This document shows, piece after piece, positions 1 through 12,488 of a stretch of DNA of 64,000 bases. Under the pieces are notes generated by a model. It worked only from the letters and a program-made list of their open reading frames with translations, did not search any database and had not been told where the DNA came from. Positions within the stretch are counted from its first letter, which is position 1. Every line of letters begins with the position of its first letter. The stretch is from Lactuca virosa (taxonomy: Eukaryota > Streptophyta > Magnoliopsida > Asterales > Asteraceae). The translations under genes were made by a program, and so were the position numbers. Location of the stretch: the NCBI GenBank assembly GCA_928212115.1, contig CAKMRJ010005523.1:242388110-242452109 (forward strand), in the 5' to 3' direction.

Positions 1-1168
1 TCGTCTGAAACTAGAAAGCTCAACTCCCGGATCACCAATACGAACTCCGCCACCTATAGTTACCATACAACCCTTTTTCATAAATTTCCAAATTACCAGA
101 ATACCCTCAGAAGTCAACTGGTCAACCCTTGGTCAAAGTCAAAGTCCACAGTCAAAGTCAACAGTCCATGTTGACTCGACTCGTCGAGTGCAGTTCACCG
201 ACTCGTCGAGTCCTTCCTGAACTCGAGAAGTCGTGAAATCCTTGGTTGGCTCGTCGAGTTCCCCTTTAACTCGCCGAGTTCATACGTGTCCAAAGATTGG
301 GAAAAACCCTAGCCGACTCGTCGAGTCAGTCGACTGACTCGCCGAGCCCAATGCAATCTTCATCGGACTCGCCGAGTTGTTCATCAACTCAACGAGTTGA
401 TGACCATCTTCATATGACTCGCCGAGTCCTTGCAGACCTTCATCCATGCAGACACTTTTTAAGCCATGCCAAGGTTCCAGATTACAGATCCAAGCTTCTA
501 AGGCATGTTTATCATGTAAAGTTGCAAACTTTACTCGCATGCAAGGCCCTAAAGGCTCTAAATGACCAATCTAAGCTTCTAATGGAGCTTTACACCTTAG
601 GAGAGTCTCATCCTTGCAAGAGCTGGAAACTTTATGGACTTATGACTCAAAAGAGCTTCAGATCTGAAGTTTCAGCTTTAGATCTAACTCCCATACCAAA
701 ATCCCTTACTGAATAACTAAAGAAAGCCCTAGCCTCAACATATGAATGATTATAGAAGAAAAGAGGTCAAGGTAACAACTTATTACCTCCAAGGCGTGCC
801 CAAACTGAAGTAGACTCTGGATCCACACGAAATCCTTGATGCTAGCCTCTTGATCTACAAGTTCCTTCACAAAAATCACTTCTCAAAGCTCCAAAACACT
901 CTCCAAGCTCACACTCACGGAAATTAGGGTTTCTGGCTCTCAAGGGGTGATAGAGGACAGTGTGAGGCGCTAATGGTCCAATATATAGGGTGCAAAAACC
1001 CTGAAACTTAGGGTTTCCACTGCCAGCTCCTACTCGTCGAGTAGGTCACTTAAGTGTGCGGCCTAACCCGCTGCTACTCGACGAGTCAGGCAACCAACTC
1101 GTCGAGTAGACCTTGAATTCATGAGAATTTATCACCATAAATTGATATTCGAGAATCGGGCCGTTACA
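1..1168 (-). mobile_element. LTR fragment K (minus strand), cut by the window edge
   Basis: The minus-strand LTR starts TGTAACGGCC at 1168 and runs off the left edge. Reading on the minus strand there are ACTCGNCGAGT palindromes (1033-1107), then a TATA-like stretch at about 979-992, then a long leader, then a second dense palindrome cluster (about 179-427). This is the same order as in solo LTR S. The open frames here run through palindromes and leader and are not convincing genes. The lineage is probably Ty3/gypsy by resemblance to S, but no internal region is visible. Confidence 0.6.
179..427. repeat. Cluster of ACTCG(T/C/A)CGAGT palindromes
   Basis: At least eight copies or near copies of an 11-bp CG-centred palindrome lie in about 250 bp (for example at 179, 201, 249, 270, 316, 338, 365 and 417). 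Three more lie at 1033-1107. Spacing is irregular, so this is not a simple tandem array. Confidence 0.8.
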
Positions 1169-2243
1169 ATATTGTTCACAACACCTACAGGTTGCGAGCC
1201 TGCTAGTGTTCCACTGGACTGTCTAGAATAGTCCGTGGTTGTCATCTATACTCTGCTAGATGACTGGGTCATCGCTTCTCATCATCTTTCACCTCTCATC
1301 ATCTATATCATCTTTCATCTCTCATCATTCATCTCATATGTCATATCTCATCTCATCTCTAATTTATCCATCTTTACCCATCCTAATTATATGTATAAAA
1401 TACGTATACAGTTTAAATCGAATAAAACATGTATATTTTGTTAATCCAACATAGATATCAAGAACACATATAATATGCACACATAGCACGTGATTTATAT
1501 TAAATACTTCATATCTATGTGTAAGATGAAAGTAATTATGCACTCACTTGTTAAAGTGATGATTCCAAACTCGGGCAGCGCTTCGCTTTTAACAATTCTA
1601 TTTTCCTTAAGCGAAACCTAGTATCATTACCTCAAGCAACAGAGCAATCACTTTAATTTTCTTCTCAACATGGTCAACCTTTGTTGCATGTTGAGGACAT
1701 CCACCCGGGAATGAAGGTAATCTCGATCCATCTCCTCCTTCATACGCCGACTTGACCTTGTTGCTCAATTATCTTTTCACCATATTCACAAAAGATCGTG
1801 TGCAAATCGTTTAAGTTAAGCTCGTCTGTTGAGCTTATGGAGTTTTTGGAGTTTATAGTATCTGGTGATGGTGGTGGGGTAGGATCCATGGAAGACATTG
1901 GAGGGAAAAAGGGAGTATTGTCGGATGGTTGTCGGCTAGTGTTTGGCCGGAAATGGTAATGATATTTTAGGGTTTTGTCCGGAAGATCCTTCTATTATAT
2001 ACTAGGGGACCACTTGAACCCTTAGGGCCCAAGCAAACCAACTCGTTGTTGAGTCGCTGACGTGTCATCCGAGTTGGATGAGTTGACTCTATAACTAAGT
2101 TGGGTGGTGACTAGGCAAGGAAACCAGTTAAATTGGGTCAAAATCTCTAATTAGCCTATGAAATGTGAATTCATACCCTTATAAAGCCAAAAATTAAGAA
2201 TAAGAACATTTTAAACCGAAATGTGTAAAATCGTGGGGTTACA
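1169..2243 (-). mobile_element. LTR fragment A2 (minus strand), related in part to solo LTR A
   Basis: The minus-strand start is TGTAACCCCA at 2243. A TATA-like site (AGTATATAATAG on the minus strand) lies near 1995-2010. From about 1180 to 1640 the sequence matches solo LTR A in inverted orientation (about 47130-47560), including a GCGCTTCG-rich patch and the phrase around 1195-1260. From 1640 to 2243 it does not match the upstream half of A, so it is either a related subfamily or a chimera. LTR K abuts it at 1168 and may have inserted into it. Confidence 0.55.
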
Positions 2244-2939
2244 GTGATATTTTCCCAAAAATATTATGGTAACCAAATGCCCCTAAATCTTTGTAGATAA
2301 TAGTAATAAAAAAAATCAACACATCAAAATTTAAATTTTGTCATATACGAGTTAGAACAACGTATAGGATATTTTTAGACATTGTAATTATATGACTAAG
2401 TAACTTAATACCTCTATAGTTACCACATTTTTCATTATCACATTTGTTATTACATATCAGTATCTCAATGTTAGATCATCACAACACCATTATCTTCGCC
2501 ATATTTATTTCATACATATCGGTATGACAGTGCTAAAATCTCTACTCCTTAAACATCTTGACTATGTCTAGGATAATGTTAAAAAAGTTTGCTAACGACA
2601 TTACTTTATCCTCCCGTACCAATAGGAAATTGATCTCTTTCTACGACTTTGTTCATTCTCATTATCCTCAAACGCATTCTTCACGTTCTTGCTATTGATC
2701 ATCACAAATAAACCTTATATAAATTTGACGATTTCTTTTGAATCCTTCAACATTCCTATCCCTCACAATAGAAGGTCCTAGTTAAATAAATTATGAAAAT
2801 AACTAACCTATTTCCTCTCAATATCCTCACTAATCACTATAACTTGGACATTTGATATAGAAATTATTAATTAGATAATAAGATAATAATTTGCCCCACT
2901 TCCTATTAAGATCCAATATATAAGTTATAAATTAGACAA
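2244..2939. other. Unassigned AT-rich intergenic DNA
   Basis: No convincing ORF, repeat end or RNA gene was seen. It separates LTR fragment A2 from the Mutator-type element. Confidence 0.6.
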
Positions 2940-4290
2940 GGGATAATGACTTGAGAGGGTAACGTACTTTAGCTTTTGGTCACATTTGGTCACTAAATTA
3001 TTTTTCGTGCTTTATTAACCCTTGAACTTGTTGAAACGTATACATTATACCAGTATGACCGGTAATAGTAGGTTTTGCCGGTTTCCGGCGTTGTTTTCGG
3101 CCAAACATAAATTTTCCGGTCATCTTCTCCGATCAAACTCGATTTCCCGACGTTATTTCCGACAACATCTTTGTGAATACCCAAAATGGTCAAGAACTCT
3201 GATCTATTCTCTCCTTCTCTTTTTGCATGAACTCATGAACTCCAAAACATACATCAGATCTCTGATCTGTGATGAACACACACATAAATACTTATCAGAT
3301 CACTGTTCATCGTCTTCAACCTCTGCTTATGGTGTTCTTAAGCAAACCTGAAATGATTTCTTGAGCAAAACTTCGGTTTTTGAAGAATAAAACCCAGAAT
3401 TCGAAAAACATACTCAATCAAATCATCCATGGCAGATCTAGCAAAAAAAAACAAAATCATACATGTATGTCGATCTAGTTCATGTTCAAAAAATATCCTT
3501 ATGGGTTTCATTTCGATTTATAAACCCATAACTCAAATCTGAAGCGCACACACACACATGAACTCGAATCTGAAAAGGAGTTCATACAAGAAATTGACCT
3601 TTGGGATTTTTGGGTTTCTGATGAACGAACTTGAGTTCTTCAAAACTTCCTTCTCGAAAACGGATTTCAGATCTGGGTTTCTTCAAAAAACAACGAGTTT
3701 GTTCCTTCTGGAAAATGGATTTCAGATCTGCCATGGATTTGTTCTTCAAAACTTGATTTATGATCTTCAAAAACCGATGAGTTTGTTCCTTTTGGAAAAT
3801 GGATTTCAGATCGGCCATGGATGTGTTCTTCAAAACTTGATTTCTGATTTTATCTTGATTGACGCTGAAACTCATTTTTTGGGTTGAAATGGTTGAATGA
3901 TTTATGGGTTGACGAACTTTTGGGTCGAAGGGATGAACATATTTTCTAAGTTCAAGAGATTGATGAGCAAAAACACCACGAATCTGGAAAAAAATCGCAT
4001 CTAGAGGAAAAAACACACAAATCTAAGTGTTTTCGTGTTTTTGGCCGTTGACCCGACGGAGATGTCCTCGGAAATAACGCCGGTAAATCGAGTTTGATCG
4101 GAGAAGATGACCGGAAAACTTATGTTTGGCCGGAAACAACGCCGGAAACCGGCAAAACCTACTATTACCGGTCATACTGGTATAATGTATACGTTTCAAC
4201 AAGTTCAAGAGTTAATAAAGCACGAAAAATAATTTAATGACCAAATGTGACCAAAAGCTAAAGTACGTTACCCTCTCATGTCATTATCCC
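2940..4290. mobile_element. Mutator-type non-autonomous element (MULE) with long TIRs
   Basis: The ends are long terminal inverted repeats starting GGGATAATGAC. Left arm 2940 to about 3172 and right arm about 4058-4290 pair over roughly 230 bp with about ten visible mismatches. The flanks 2931-2939 (attagacaa) and 4291-4299 (attatacaa) are a 9-bp duplication with one mismatch. Long TIRs plus a 9-bp TSD are diagnostic of the Mutator superfamily. The 1351-bp interior has no transposase; short frames within it are not supported as genes. It lies about 500 bp upstream of the FLA start codon. Confidence 0.85.
3658..3855 (+). repeat. 84-bp internal tandem repeat in the MULE
   Basis: Two good copies of a unit containing GAGTTTGTTCC, GGAAAATGGATTTCAGATC and TTCTTCAAAACTTGATTT start near 3695 and 3779 (period 84 bp). 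A third, poorer copy precedes them. The repeat keeps a frame open on both strands, which explains the spurious ORFs. Confidence 0.75.
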
Positions 4291-4618
4291 ATTATACAAT
4301 TCATAAACAGTTTTATATTAAAAGTCCAATCACCCCCTTAATACATTGTCTATTATCGCAAGACGACTTTATGAGACTTCCTCATCATATAATCAAACTT
4401 TCATTTCTCTTCTGCCTGACTCTTACGTATAGACGATAGACAGCAACACACCACCACACCACCGACGATACTTTACCCATAACTTTACACTTAACTCCCC
4501 TCAAGATTCGCCTAATTCCACAAAACCCCTCGCCTTTATACCAAACCCCTGTTTACCACTGTCGTACACACCACCGTTTCTCCCGACCACCATGAAAATA
4601 TAAATCAGAAGCAAACTT

Positions 4619-4692
4619 AGAGAGAGAAATAACACCAATAAGAGAGAGAAACACACACACACTCTTTCTCTCTCTCTCTCACACACACACAT
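4619..4692. repeat. GA/CA/CT microsatellite in the FLA 5' leader
   Basis: A run of GAGA, CACA, CTCT and CACA tracts lies about 100 bp upstream of the FLA ATG, most likely in the transcribed 5' UTR. A weak TATA-like sequence (AAATATAAAT) lies just upstream near 4596. CT-rich leaders are common in plant genes; no specific function is claimed. Confidence 0.6.
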
Positions 4693-4794
4693 AGACGCTT
4701 GACCTCCCTTCCAAGCAAATCAAAATCCCTTTTTCCTACTTGAAGAAGACGGGTTCCCTCGCCATAATCGCCGGCTAGACACCAACCGGAAAAA

Positions 4795-7700
4795 ATGGCG
4801 TCCACACGAAAGTGTCTTACTATGCTGTTTGTATTGAGTCAACTCGCTGCGGCTGCATTGTCTGGGAAACCCACCAACGCGACCACGCAAATCAACTCCA
4901 ATTCTGTACTGGTGGCGCTACTTGATTCCCATTACACCGAACTGGCGGAGCTGGTGGAGAAGGCGCTCTTATTGCAGACGCTTGAAGAAGCTGTTTCGAA
5001 TCATAATATCACCATTTTTGCTCCGAGAAATGAAGCTCTGGAGCGGGAACTTGACCCGGAATTCAAAAGGTTTTTACTTGAACCTCGGAATCTTCAGTCT
5101 CTTCAAACGCTTCTCCTCCACCACATCGTTCCGAGTCGACTAGGTCAGTCTGAGTGGCCGGAAAAGTCAACACGTCACGACACACTCTCGGCGGAACCCA
5201 TACATCTCTCCAATTTGGATTCTATGAAGCTCGCCGGCAATGCGGAGGTTGTTCGTGTAGACGACGTTTTCCGATCCGATGGAATTATTCACGGAATTAG
5301 TCGTTTGTTGATCCCCAAATCCGTACAGCAGGATTTCAACAACCGTCGGAGCTTACGTGCCATTTCCGCCGTGAAACCGGAGGGTGCACCGGAGGTGGAT
5401 CCGAGAACAAACAGACTGAAGAAACCGGCACCTCTGGTTCTCGCTGGATCGTCTCCGGTGCTACCAATTTACTACGCCATGGCACCCGGTCCGTCGTTGG
5501 CACCTGCTCCCGCTCCCGGACCTGGCGGTCCACGCCACCACTTCGACGGTGAGAGCCAGGTGAAGGATTTCATCCACACGCTGCTGCACTACGGCGGGTA
5601 AATTTAAACCCACAATTCGATCATGTTAACTGTTAATCATCTAAAATCACAACTTTTTTCCAAAACTCAACACGATTGCTCTTAATTGGTGTATATAGAT
5701 ACAACGAGATGGCTGACATTTTGGTGAATTTAACGAATTTGGCAACGGAAATGGGGAAACTAGTGTCAGAGGGATACGTATTAACCGTTCTAGCACCTAA
5801 CGACGAAGCAATGGCAAAATTGACCGCCGATCAACTGACGGAGCCTGGTGCGCCGGAGAGGATCATGTACTACCATATCGTGCCGGAGTACCAAACTGAA
5901 GAAAGCATGTATAATGCTGTTAGAAGGTTCGGGAAGATTCGATACGATACTCTTCACGTTCCTCATAAGGTGGTGGCTCAGGAAGCCGATGGGTCGGTGA
6001 AATTCGGCGACGACGAGGAAACGGCGTATCTGTTCGATCCTGATATTTACACCGACGGTAGAATATCGGTTCAGGGTATTGATGGGGTTTTGTTTCCGGC
6101 ATCGGAGAAGACAGAAATCACAAAAACCGTCGATCATGTTCAAGCCACACCCAAATCTCGTAGAGGTACGCTGGAAACCTCTTCTTGCATTACATTTTCT
6201 TGTTTGATCTTTTCTTGCCGGAAACAATGGTGGTTTAATTTTGCATACATTTTACGTTGATTCATTAGTTATCTTTTTACCTAATTACATGATGCCAACA
6301 AACATTTCAATCAACCTATTTCTTCAAAAGAATCAAAATCACTGTTCTTACTTCTTTAGACTTGTTTTGTCGGTGAGTCAAAGAGGGGCAAAATCGACAT
6401 TTTGCTAATCTGTACTGGTGGCCCGTGATGAATAACACCTTTTAATTATTAGGATGTTAAAGAACATCATAAATGAGGTAGTGAAATTTGAAGGTTGAAT
6501 TTCATGAAAAATGTTTGCATTACACTATTTATAATTTATCGATTTTTCCTGAAATTCAATCAAATAGATCCAACAAACTTAATCATATTTTTACTAAATA
6601 ATTTAAAAATATTATCCGAGTTTATAAAATAATAAAATATCTTCCTGACTCTTTTAATATGTTTCATATTCGGCTGACTCAATTAACAACTATTAAACAA
6701 TCATTTAAAATAATAACTATTAAACAATCATTTAAAATAATACGCTATTTTACAATTTCTAGTGAATTTTCTTTAGAAAATAAGAAAAAAAAAAGATTGA
6801 CCCTTTTTTGTTTTGCTCAATTTTGATCACAAAATTTGTTTCATAAAATTAATCTATTTGTTTGTTTTAAAATTTACTTATTTGACCCGTTAAAGTTCAA
6901 ATATAAAACAAATTGATTCATTTTCTAATAAATTGTTGAAACTGACATTTCTATGATATTGTAAATATTATAATTTCAAAGCGATAAATGAAATACTAAC
7001 TTCTCCAATGGTTGTGTGATTGTCCATCTGTTAGTTTACTCGTTGTCATACTTCAATTCTACACTCGAAACCTTTTTAAATATATGAAGTCAATATAAAT
7101 ATATTAAATTTTTTATGCATGATCAATAATTGCATCAAAAGGTACAAGTATTATAAATACTAAAAGGATGTTAAACACGTAAAAGTATAAATAAAATTTA
7201 TGATTTTGTCATGTACGACCTTGACAAATTAATTAGTATTCAATTTATACATTTGGTAAAGTTTTCGCATATTTTTAGTTGCATACCTAAAAAAGATATA
7301 AATTATATGTTTAAAAAAGATATAAATTATATGTTTATGTTTCTTTAATTATATTAGATACTAATCTTTTCATAAATGTTTCATTATACTTGCGTACCTA
7401 ACATTGTCTCTGTGTGCCTAACTCACTAATTATGTTATAATTAATTTGGTTAAATTATACAAATAATATAACTAATTAGCGTATAAGAAATATATGTTGA
7501 TAAATCTCTTTCTTCAAATATATAACCAAAAAGTAGAATGACAATTTTTAGTTTTTACCATCCTAACTTTAACTGTTTTATTGAAGGGCAATTTAGGTAT
7601 TTGAAATTAATCAATACTCTTACCATTTCAATGGGAAAAATAAAAACCTAGCTTTTGGTACTTGTAATGTACAACATTTCTCAGCCACAGACAAAACAAC

Positions 7701-8145
7701 CTTTAGTGTAACAAGAAGGATTCTTGTCTAAGTTTCTATATCATTAATCATGATGCATCTACCATGAACACAACTAAAACATTATGTCATGGTGGTGTTT
7801 TGTTTTTTTTTCAGTAATAAATAAATAATACTTGCTGTGAGGTCCATTATTTAATGATGATGTACATATATTTTGATATAAACATATATATATGAGCTGG
7901 AGTGTATTTCTTTTTGCAAATTGCAAAATTAGTGGTTTATATCGGAATAGAGCTAAAAGCAAGAAACAACGATATATTTTTAGTTATTTGTTTATAGTAT
8001 TTAAAAAAATACATACAATTATTGCAATGAATAACCGATCCACAAGTAGTCGGTATACAAATTCTGATTAGGTGATTTAAAGGGCTCTTTGATATGCCGA
8101 CTCGGTGTCGGTCAAATTCAACAAACCCCTTGCTTTTGCTCGGTT

Positions 8146-8182
<37 letters not shown>

Positions 8183-9253
8183 ATTATTGTAATTGATAGA
8201 ATTCTTAAAATTATTGTTTTAAAAGGAAATAAAATTCTATATAATTTTGCCACGTTGGCAGGCTTCTCACTTCCGCTAAACAACACACTGAAACTTCAAA
8301 TCGAAACTAATATATAAATCCAAAACCCAACTCCTCCTTGGTGTAGTTGTCCTCTTTGAGACCCTACTCACTGCTCAAACTCACTTGTACTCTATGCTCA
8401 TTCACTTGTACATGTATGGTCAATCTATCTATCTTCCACTTTCGTGACATCGAAATTCATGAGTAGGCATGTTGCATGTTCCACACTTTACGCATCAAAC
8501 ATGTTTTATAGCTTAAAAACGAAAAGGGTATTTCATCTTTAATTTGATGGTATACTCATGTGCTTTTAAAAATATTTAAAGAATCCAAAGTGTATTATTG
8601 TACATACATTAATCATCAATATTTTATATCTTTATACGTGCATTTACAATTGTAATGTAGTTAGCCATATGATCGGATCTTCTCCTGCTTTTTGACATCT
8701 TCAGAATCATGCTGTCAGTAAAAGCATTCAATCTCACTAATTATAGTATTTGTCAGTTTTCCGCTCCTTGTTTTTTTATATTTAGCAATTCGTTAATCTT
8801 CATATATTTTATTTATTAAATTGAATTATTCTATAATACGTAATAATAATACTCATATATAGTGCACTGGATTAGTCATATCTATATATCTATATTAAAT
8901 AAATTAAAAAAGGTACTCATGTACGTGTTTATGGTGTATACATAGTTATGGTGTGCAACGACGTGTTAAATGTTAACCATAATTAATTATTATTTTAAGC
9001 AGCAATTAACTGTTGTCAGTAGTCGTTACGGAATAACATGAAGTTATGAAGCTGCTTTATTTTTTGAATGAACTTAATTAAACTATGTATAGCTAATGAT
9101 GAACTAATTATTTATTAATTATTAATAAACCTATACTTAATTAACCAAAAAAATAATAATATTTTATTATTATATTCAGGAAAATTGCTTGAGGTAGCAT
9201 GTCAAGTGCTTGGGACATTTGGGCAAGATTCCCGGTTCACCACGTGCCACTAG
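4795..9253 (+). CDS. FLA17-like: Fasciclin-like arabinogalactan protein, FLA16/FLA17 type
   Basis: Exons: 4795-5597, 5699-6165, 9180-9253 (447 aa), joined at GT/AG sites that keep the frame. Residues 1-23 form a signal peptide. The first FAS1 domain spans about 35-180, with TIFAPRNEAL at 73-82 and GIIHGISRLLIP at 163-174. A proline-rich AG glycomodule (APGPSLAPAPAPGPGG, 230-245) follows. The second FAS1 domain spans about 255-405, with TVLAPNDEAM at 297-306, YYHIVP at 325-330 and GRISVQGIDGVLFP at 388-401. The C-terminus (KLLEVAC...FTTCH) lies in exon 3 and shows no GPI-anchor tail, as in the FLA15-18 group. The family are secreted cell-wall/apoplast glycoproteins thought to act in adhesion and wall organisation. 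The start is in a good context (AAAAATGGC), directly followed by the signal peptide. Length matches the family (about 445-460 aa). Exact orthologue (16, 17 or 18) is not decided. Confidence 0.93.
6166..9179 (+). other. Large intron 2 of the FLA gene
   Basis: The 3-kb AT-rich intron starts GTACGC and ends TTCAG. Without it the ORF would read about 30 unrelated residues past RRG and lose the conserved tail. It holds a 31-T run (8149-8179) and a short duplicated ATATAAATTATATG phrase near 7297-7334. No gene or clear transposon ends were seen inside. Confidence 0.85.
8149..8179. repeat. Poly-T tract (31 T)
   Basis: An uninterrupted run of 31 T on the + strand inside FLA intron 2. It could be the A-tail of an old minus-strand retroposed sequence, but no SINE boxes were identified next to it. 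Confidence 0.7.
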
Positions 9254-10651
9254 AATTCTCCCTTTCATTCATCACTTACACTTCATCTGATCTGCCAATC
9301 AAAAGGTTCAAAAACTCTCTTCTCAAATCTTGTGTTTATTATTATTTTTTATATATAATTTCATGATTGGTTTTATTTATATTTATATTTATAAATGATA
9401 ATATATATCTCAAAAGTTTTCTTCAAATGAATTGTGGTGTAGTTTAGTTTCTTGGATTTCTATCATAGAGATAGGTCAACTCAACCATATATACAGTCAT
9501 CTTTAATAATTGAAAATTTCGGATGACCTGTCATAATTTGCAAATGAAGATAGAAAATGACATAAATGAACTTAGATATTTCTTAATTTTTAATTAATCA
9601 GGTATAAAAAGGTCCATGATTATGAATCTTTTGTTGTTAACTCTCTTTCAAATTTCTATTCAGGTGTTGTATATTGCTTACCTAAAAAAGAAAAAAGAGA
9701 AGACAATAACAAAAGTTTTCTCTTATTGATTGAAGTTATATGTCACATATCTACGCCTAGGCCGAATTGCTCAAATGGTTTTACCAAAAAAAACTTGAAT
9801 TTGAATTTTATATTTATGTTTATACAACGTTCATTATGGGAAATAGATTAATAAATGGGTATTTTCGTAAATATTTGGTTTCTCTTTCTTCTAATTAAAC
9901 GAGTCATTAATTCCTAAAATATTTGTTTTTTCCTTTTCTTTTTTCATCACAGGGAATGTATAAAGACTTGAAAGGACATGTGAGATACAGTTATGGTATG
10001 CATCAAACTCCATGCTTTCTTTTTTTGTGGGGGTGTTAGTGGGTTGTTATTTGTGTTTGTTTAATGTGTAAGCTCTTTTATTTGATAAAAGAAAAGGGTA
10101 TAATAGTCATTTTCCATTGGTAGTTGGAGATGGCAATCAAAGAATATATTTTTTTGTATTATTATTTTGTGCATAGTGAAATAAATAAAGGATTGGATGG
10201 TGGTAAGGTGAGTTGTCTAACGTCTATTTGTATTGTTTGTTGCAATTGTTGCGTCTAAGTTGTTTAATCACGTTAAAATGTGGAAAGATATAAAATAAAG
10301 AAAGGGAAAAAGGTACAAAAGAATTTGGTATGTGATGGTCATCTTGAGTCGTGCGTAAGTAAAGTAGGAATCTTAATCGATAAGTAACTTGTTTATAGAC
10401 AAATTAAATCTACATAAGGGTTCATATACAATAAAACATACAAACATATATCATGGAAAAATTGAATTTTCATGGATGAATATAATGTGTGCATGCTATG
10501 TTATGTGCAATGCATGCCACATCACATCTTTGTCGACATGGTTAGGTCGAATTTTTCATAATCAAACCCAATCATCATCTTTTCTAAGATTCCATGCTAG
10601 GCTAAGTAACCACCATATCATCACACAGAAGGAGGTCTCATCTATCCAACA
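9254..10651. other. FLA 3' flank and intergenic DNA
   Basis: The first few hundred bases are probably FLA 3' UTR. The rest is AT-rich and shows no supported gene or element ends. Confidence 0.55.
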
Positions 10652-10978
10652 TGTATTATTAGTGTATACCACATTGGTGCGACACGGTCCAATAAATATC
10701 TATATATGTTGGGTATTTCTTCTCTCCATAATGGAAAGTAAATATACGACTCCATATATGCTTACATGGTATCAAAATTGACATCCTGCACCCCCATGGA
10801 TCAGCACATCCATGTTTATCTGAATCGAGCCTCCTACTCTGATGTTAGTGTTAGTGTATCCCACAACGGTGCGACACGGTCCAATAAATGTTTATATATG
10901 TTGGGTCTCCTTTATCTTCATAAAGGCTATTTTGGAGAGTTAATATGAGATTCCACATATGTTTACATGCCTCTAACA
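10652..10978 (+). mobile_element. TRIM-like mini LTR element
   Basis: Two direct repeats of about 110-130 bp share GCGACACGGTCCAATAAAT and TATATATGTTGGGT. The right copy runs 10849-10978 and has LTR ends (TGTTAGTGTA to CTCTAACA). The left copy (about 10652-10766) is degraded at both ends. It is followed by TGGTATCAAAATTGA (10769), close to the initiator-Met tRNA primer site used by plant LTR elements. The spacer is only about 80 bp and non-coding. Size and layout fit a terminal-repeat retrotransposon in miniature. Confidence 0.55.
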
Positions 10979-11005
10979 CATATATTGGGAAGTTACTTAT
11001 GGAGT

Positions 11006-11155
11006 GGGCTTACCTACATTAGTTCCAACTATCCGGTTATTAAAAATCTAAAATGCTTAGTTGTCATGGGGGCATCCTTCGGGCTTGCCCACGTTAGTTC
11101 CAACTATTTGGTTATCAATAATCTAGAATACTAAGTTGTCATAGGACATTCTTCT
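11006..11155. repeat. Imperfect tandem duplication of about 77 bp
   Basis: The phrase ACGTTAGTTCCAACTAT...GGTTAT...AATCTA...TTGTCAT occurs at about 11014-11070 and again at about 11091-11147 with scattered changes. Its origin is unknown. Confidence 0.6.
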
Positions 11156-11784
11156 CCAACGATTCACTAACCCCATCCTCACTGGATGCCAATACAGTAT
11201 GTGTCATAATAATCATGTATACCCCTAATCTCATGCCATTTGTATGATCGCACCATACCATAAATATACAACAGACAAACATGATCTAGATGTTTCTATT
11301 AATATTAGTTTTACGGATTCTAAAAAACCAGAACATCCAAATTGTTCCTTTACAATCAATTCAAATATAAGAAAGTAGTAGGATCATAACGTCTATCATG
11401 GATGAGAGTACATAAATAATGCAATTCTTGTTAGTGTATGTGCATGATCATAAAATAAGCACAACATTGCCAACTATTCTATTTTGGGTCGTACAAAAAG
11501 GAAAATGTAACATTCTAAAAATACTAAGTAAAATTTTTTTATTTTTAAATCAACCAAAATCATCAATCATTCATCTCAAATTCTCAAAGTATGTCAAGAT
11601 AGAAAATAGTTATCAGAGTACAATCCCAAAATCATAAAATGTTGGACACGGGTGGATGCGCTGCGATCAGGATGAGCCCTTTTCCTTTGAACCGGAAGTA
11701 CCTGAAAACATTTAAACACCAACCGTAAGCACAGAGCTTACTGAGTTTCCCAAAATACCACATATCATACAAGCAACGGACCCC

Positions 11785-11940
11785 GTCCAATGAGTATAAC
11801 GGGCCTCGCCCTAACTAACATAATGCACCCCGCCTAATGAGTATAACAGGCCTCGCCCTAACTTGCATAACGGGCCCCACCTAATGAGCATAACGGGTCT
11901 CGCCCTAACTCGCATAACGAGCCCTGCCCAACATACACAA
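11785..11940. repeat. About 50-bp tandem array in solo LTR H
   Basis: Four imperfect units contain TAATGAG(T/C)ATAACGGG and CTCGCCCTAACT, with a period near 50 bp. It lies in the 3' part of the LTR, the same place as the arrays in S and A. Confidence 0.75.
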
Positions 11941-12488
11941 CATGCAAGTATCACACAGACAACTAGCATCCTACAAACATAATCCAATGGGTTACTATTG
12001 GTGCCTTCGACCCACGAGTACAATGTAGAGACTCACCTCAATCCAATGATAAACAATCACACACACAAGCTGTTATTACAACGAATCCTCACACTGAACA
12101 CATTCAAACCAACCCTAATAACTATTTAGGGTAATAACCCAGAAATAAAGGTCTAAATCATAATCTCTCTTACAAAGGGTAAAAGATCATTTTACCCTTC
12201 CTACTCTGGACCCAACTAACCATGATCTAATACCCAATCTGGCCCAAGGCCCAAAGGGCTTCGGGTGAGTACGCCATGTGTACACCGTGCATACCCCCAA
12301 TGTACTGGGAATTCATCGAAAAGGGACACGAGCTAAACTCGTTACGCATTGCGTACCTAGAGGGTACGCCCAACGTACTCGTCAACTACCCAAAACTGTT
12401 ATTAAGATTTTAATGCTTAAAGACCTTTCATCTAACTCAGAGATCTTAATCTTGGGAAGGTCTTAATTTATAAAGTTGACTACTTTAA

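Noticed and set aside
297..716. 139-codon open frame
   Set aside because: It runs through a palindrome-rich LTR, shows no recognisable domain and no splice or start context; an artefact of repeat composition.
3558..4016. Overlapping frames on both strands in the MULE (109 and 144 codons)
   Set aside because: They are held open by the 84-bp repeat whose length is a multiple of three; no transposase or host-gene similarity was recognised.
5676..6260. FLA exon 2 as a complete single-exon gene
   Set aside because: The frame reads through the donor site at 6166; the conserved C-terminus and the AG acceptor at 9179 show it is an internal exon.
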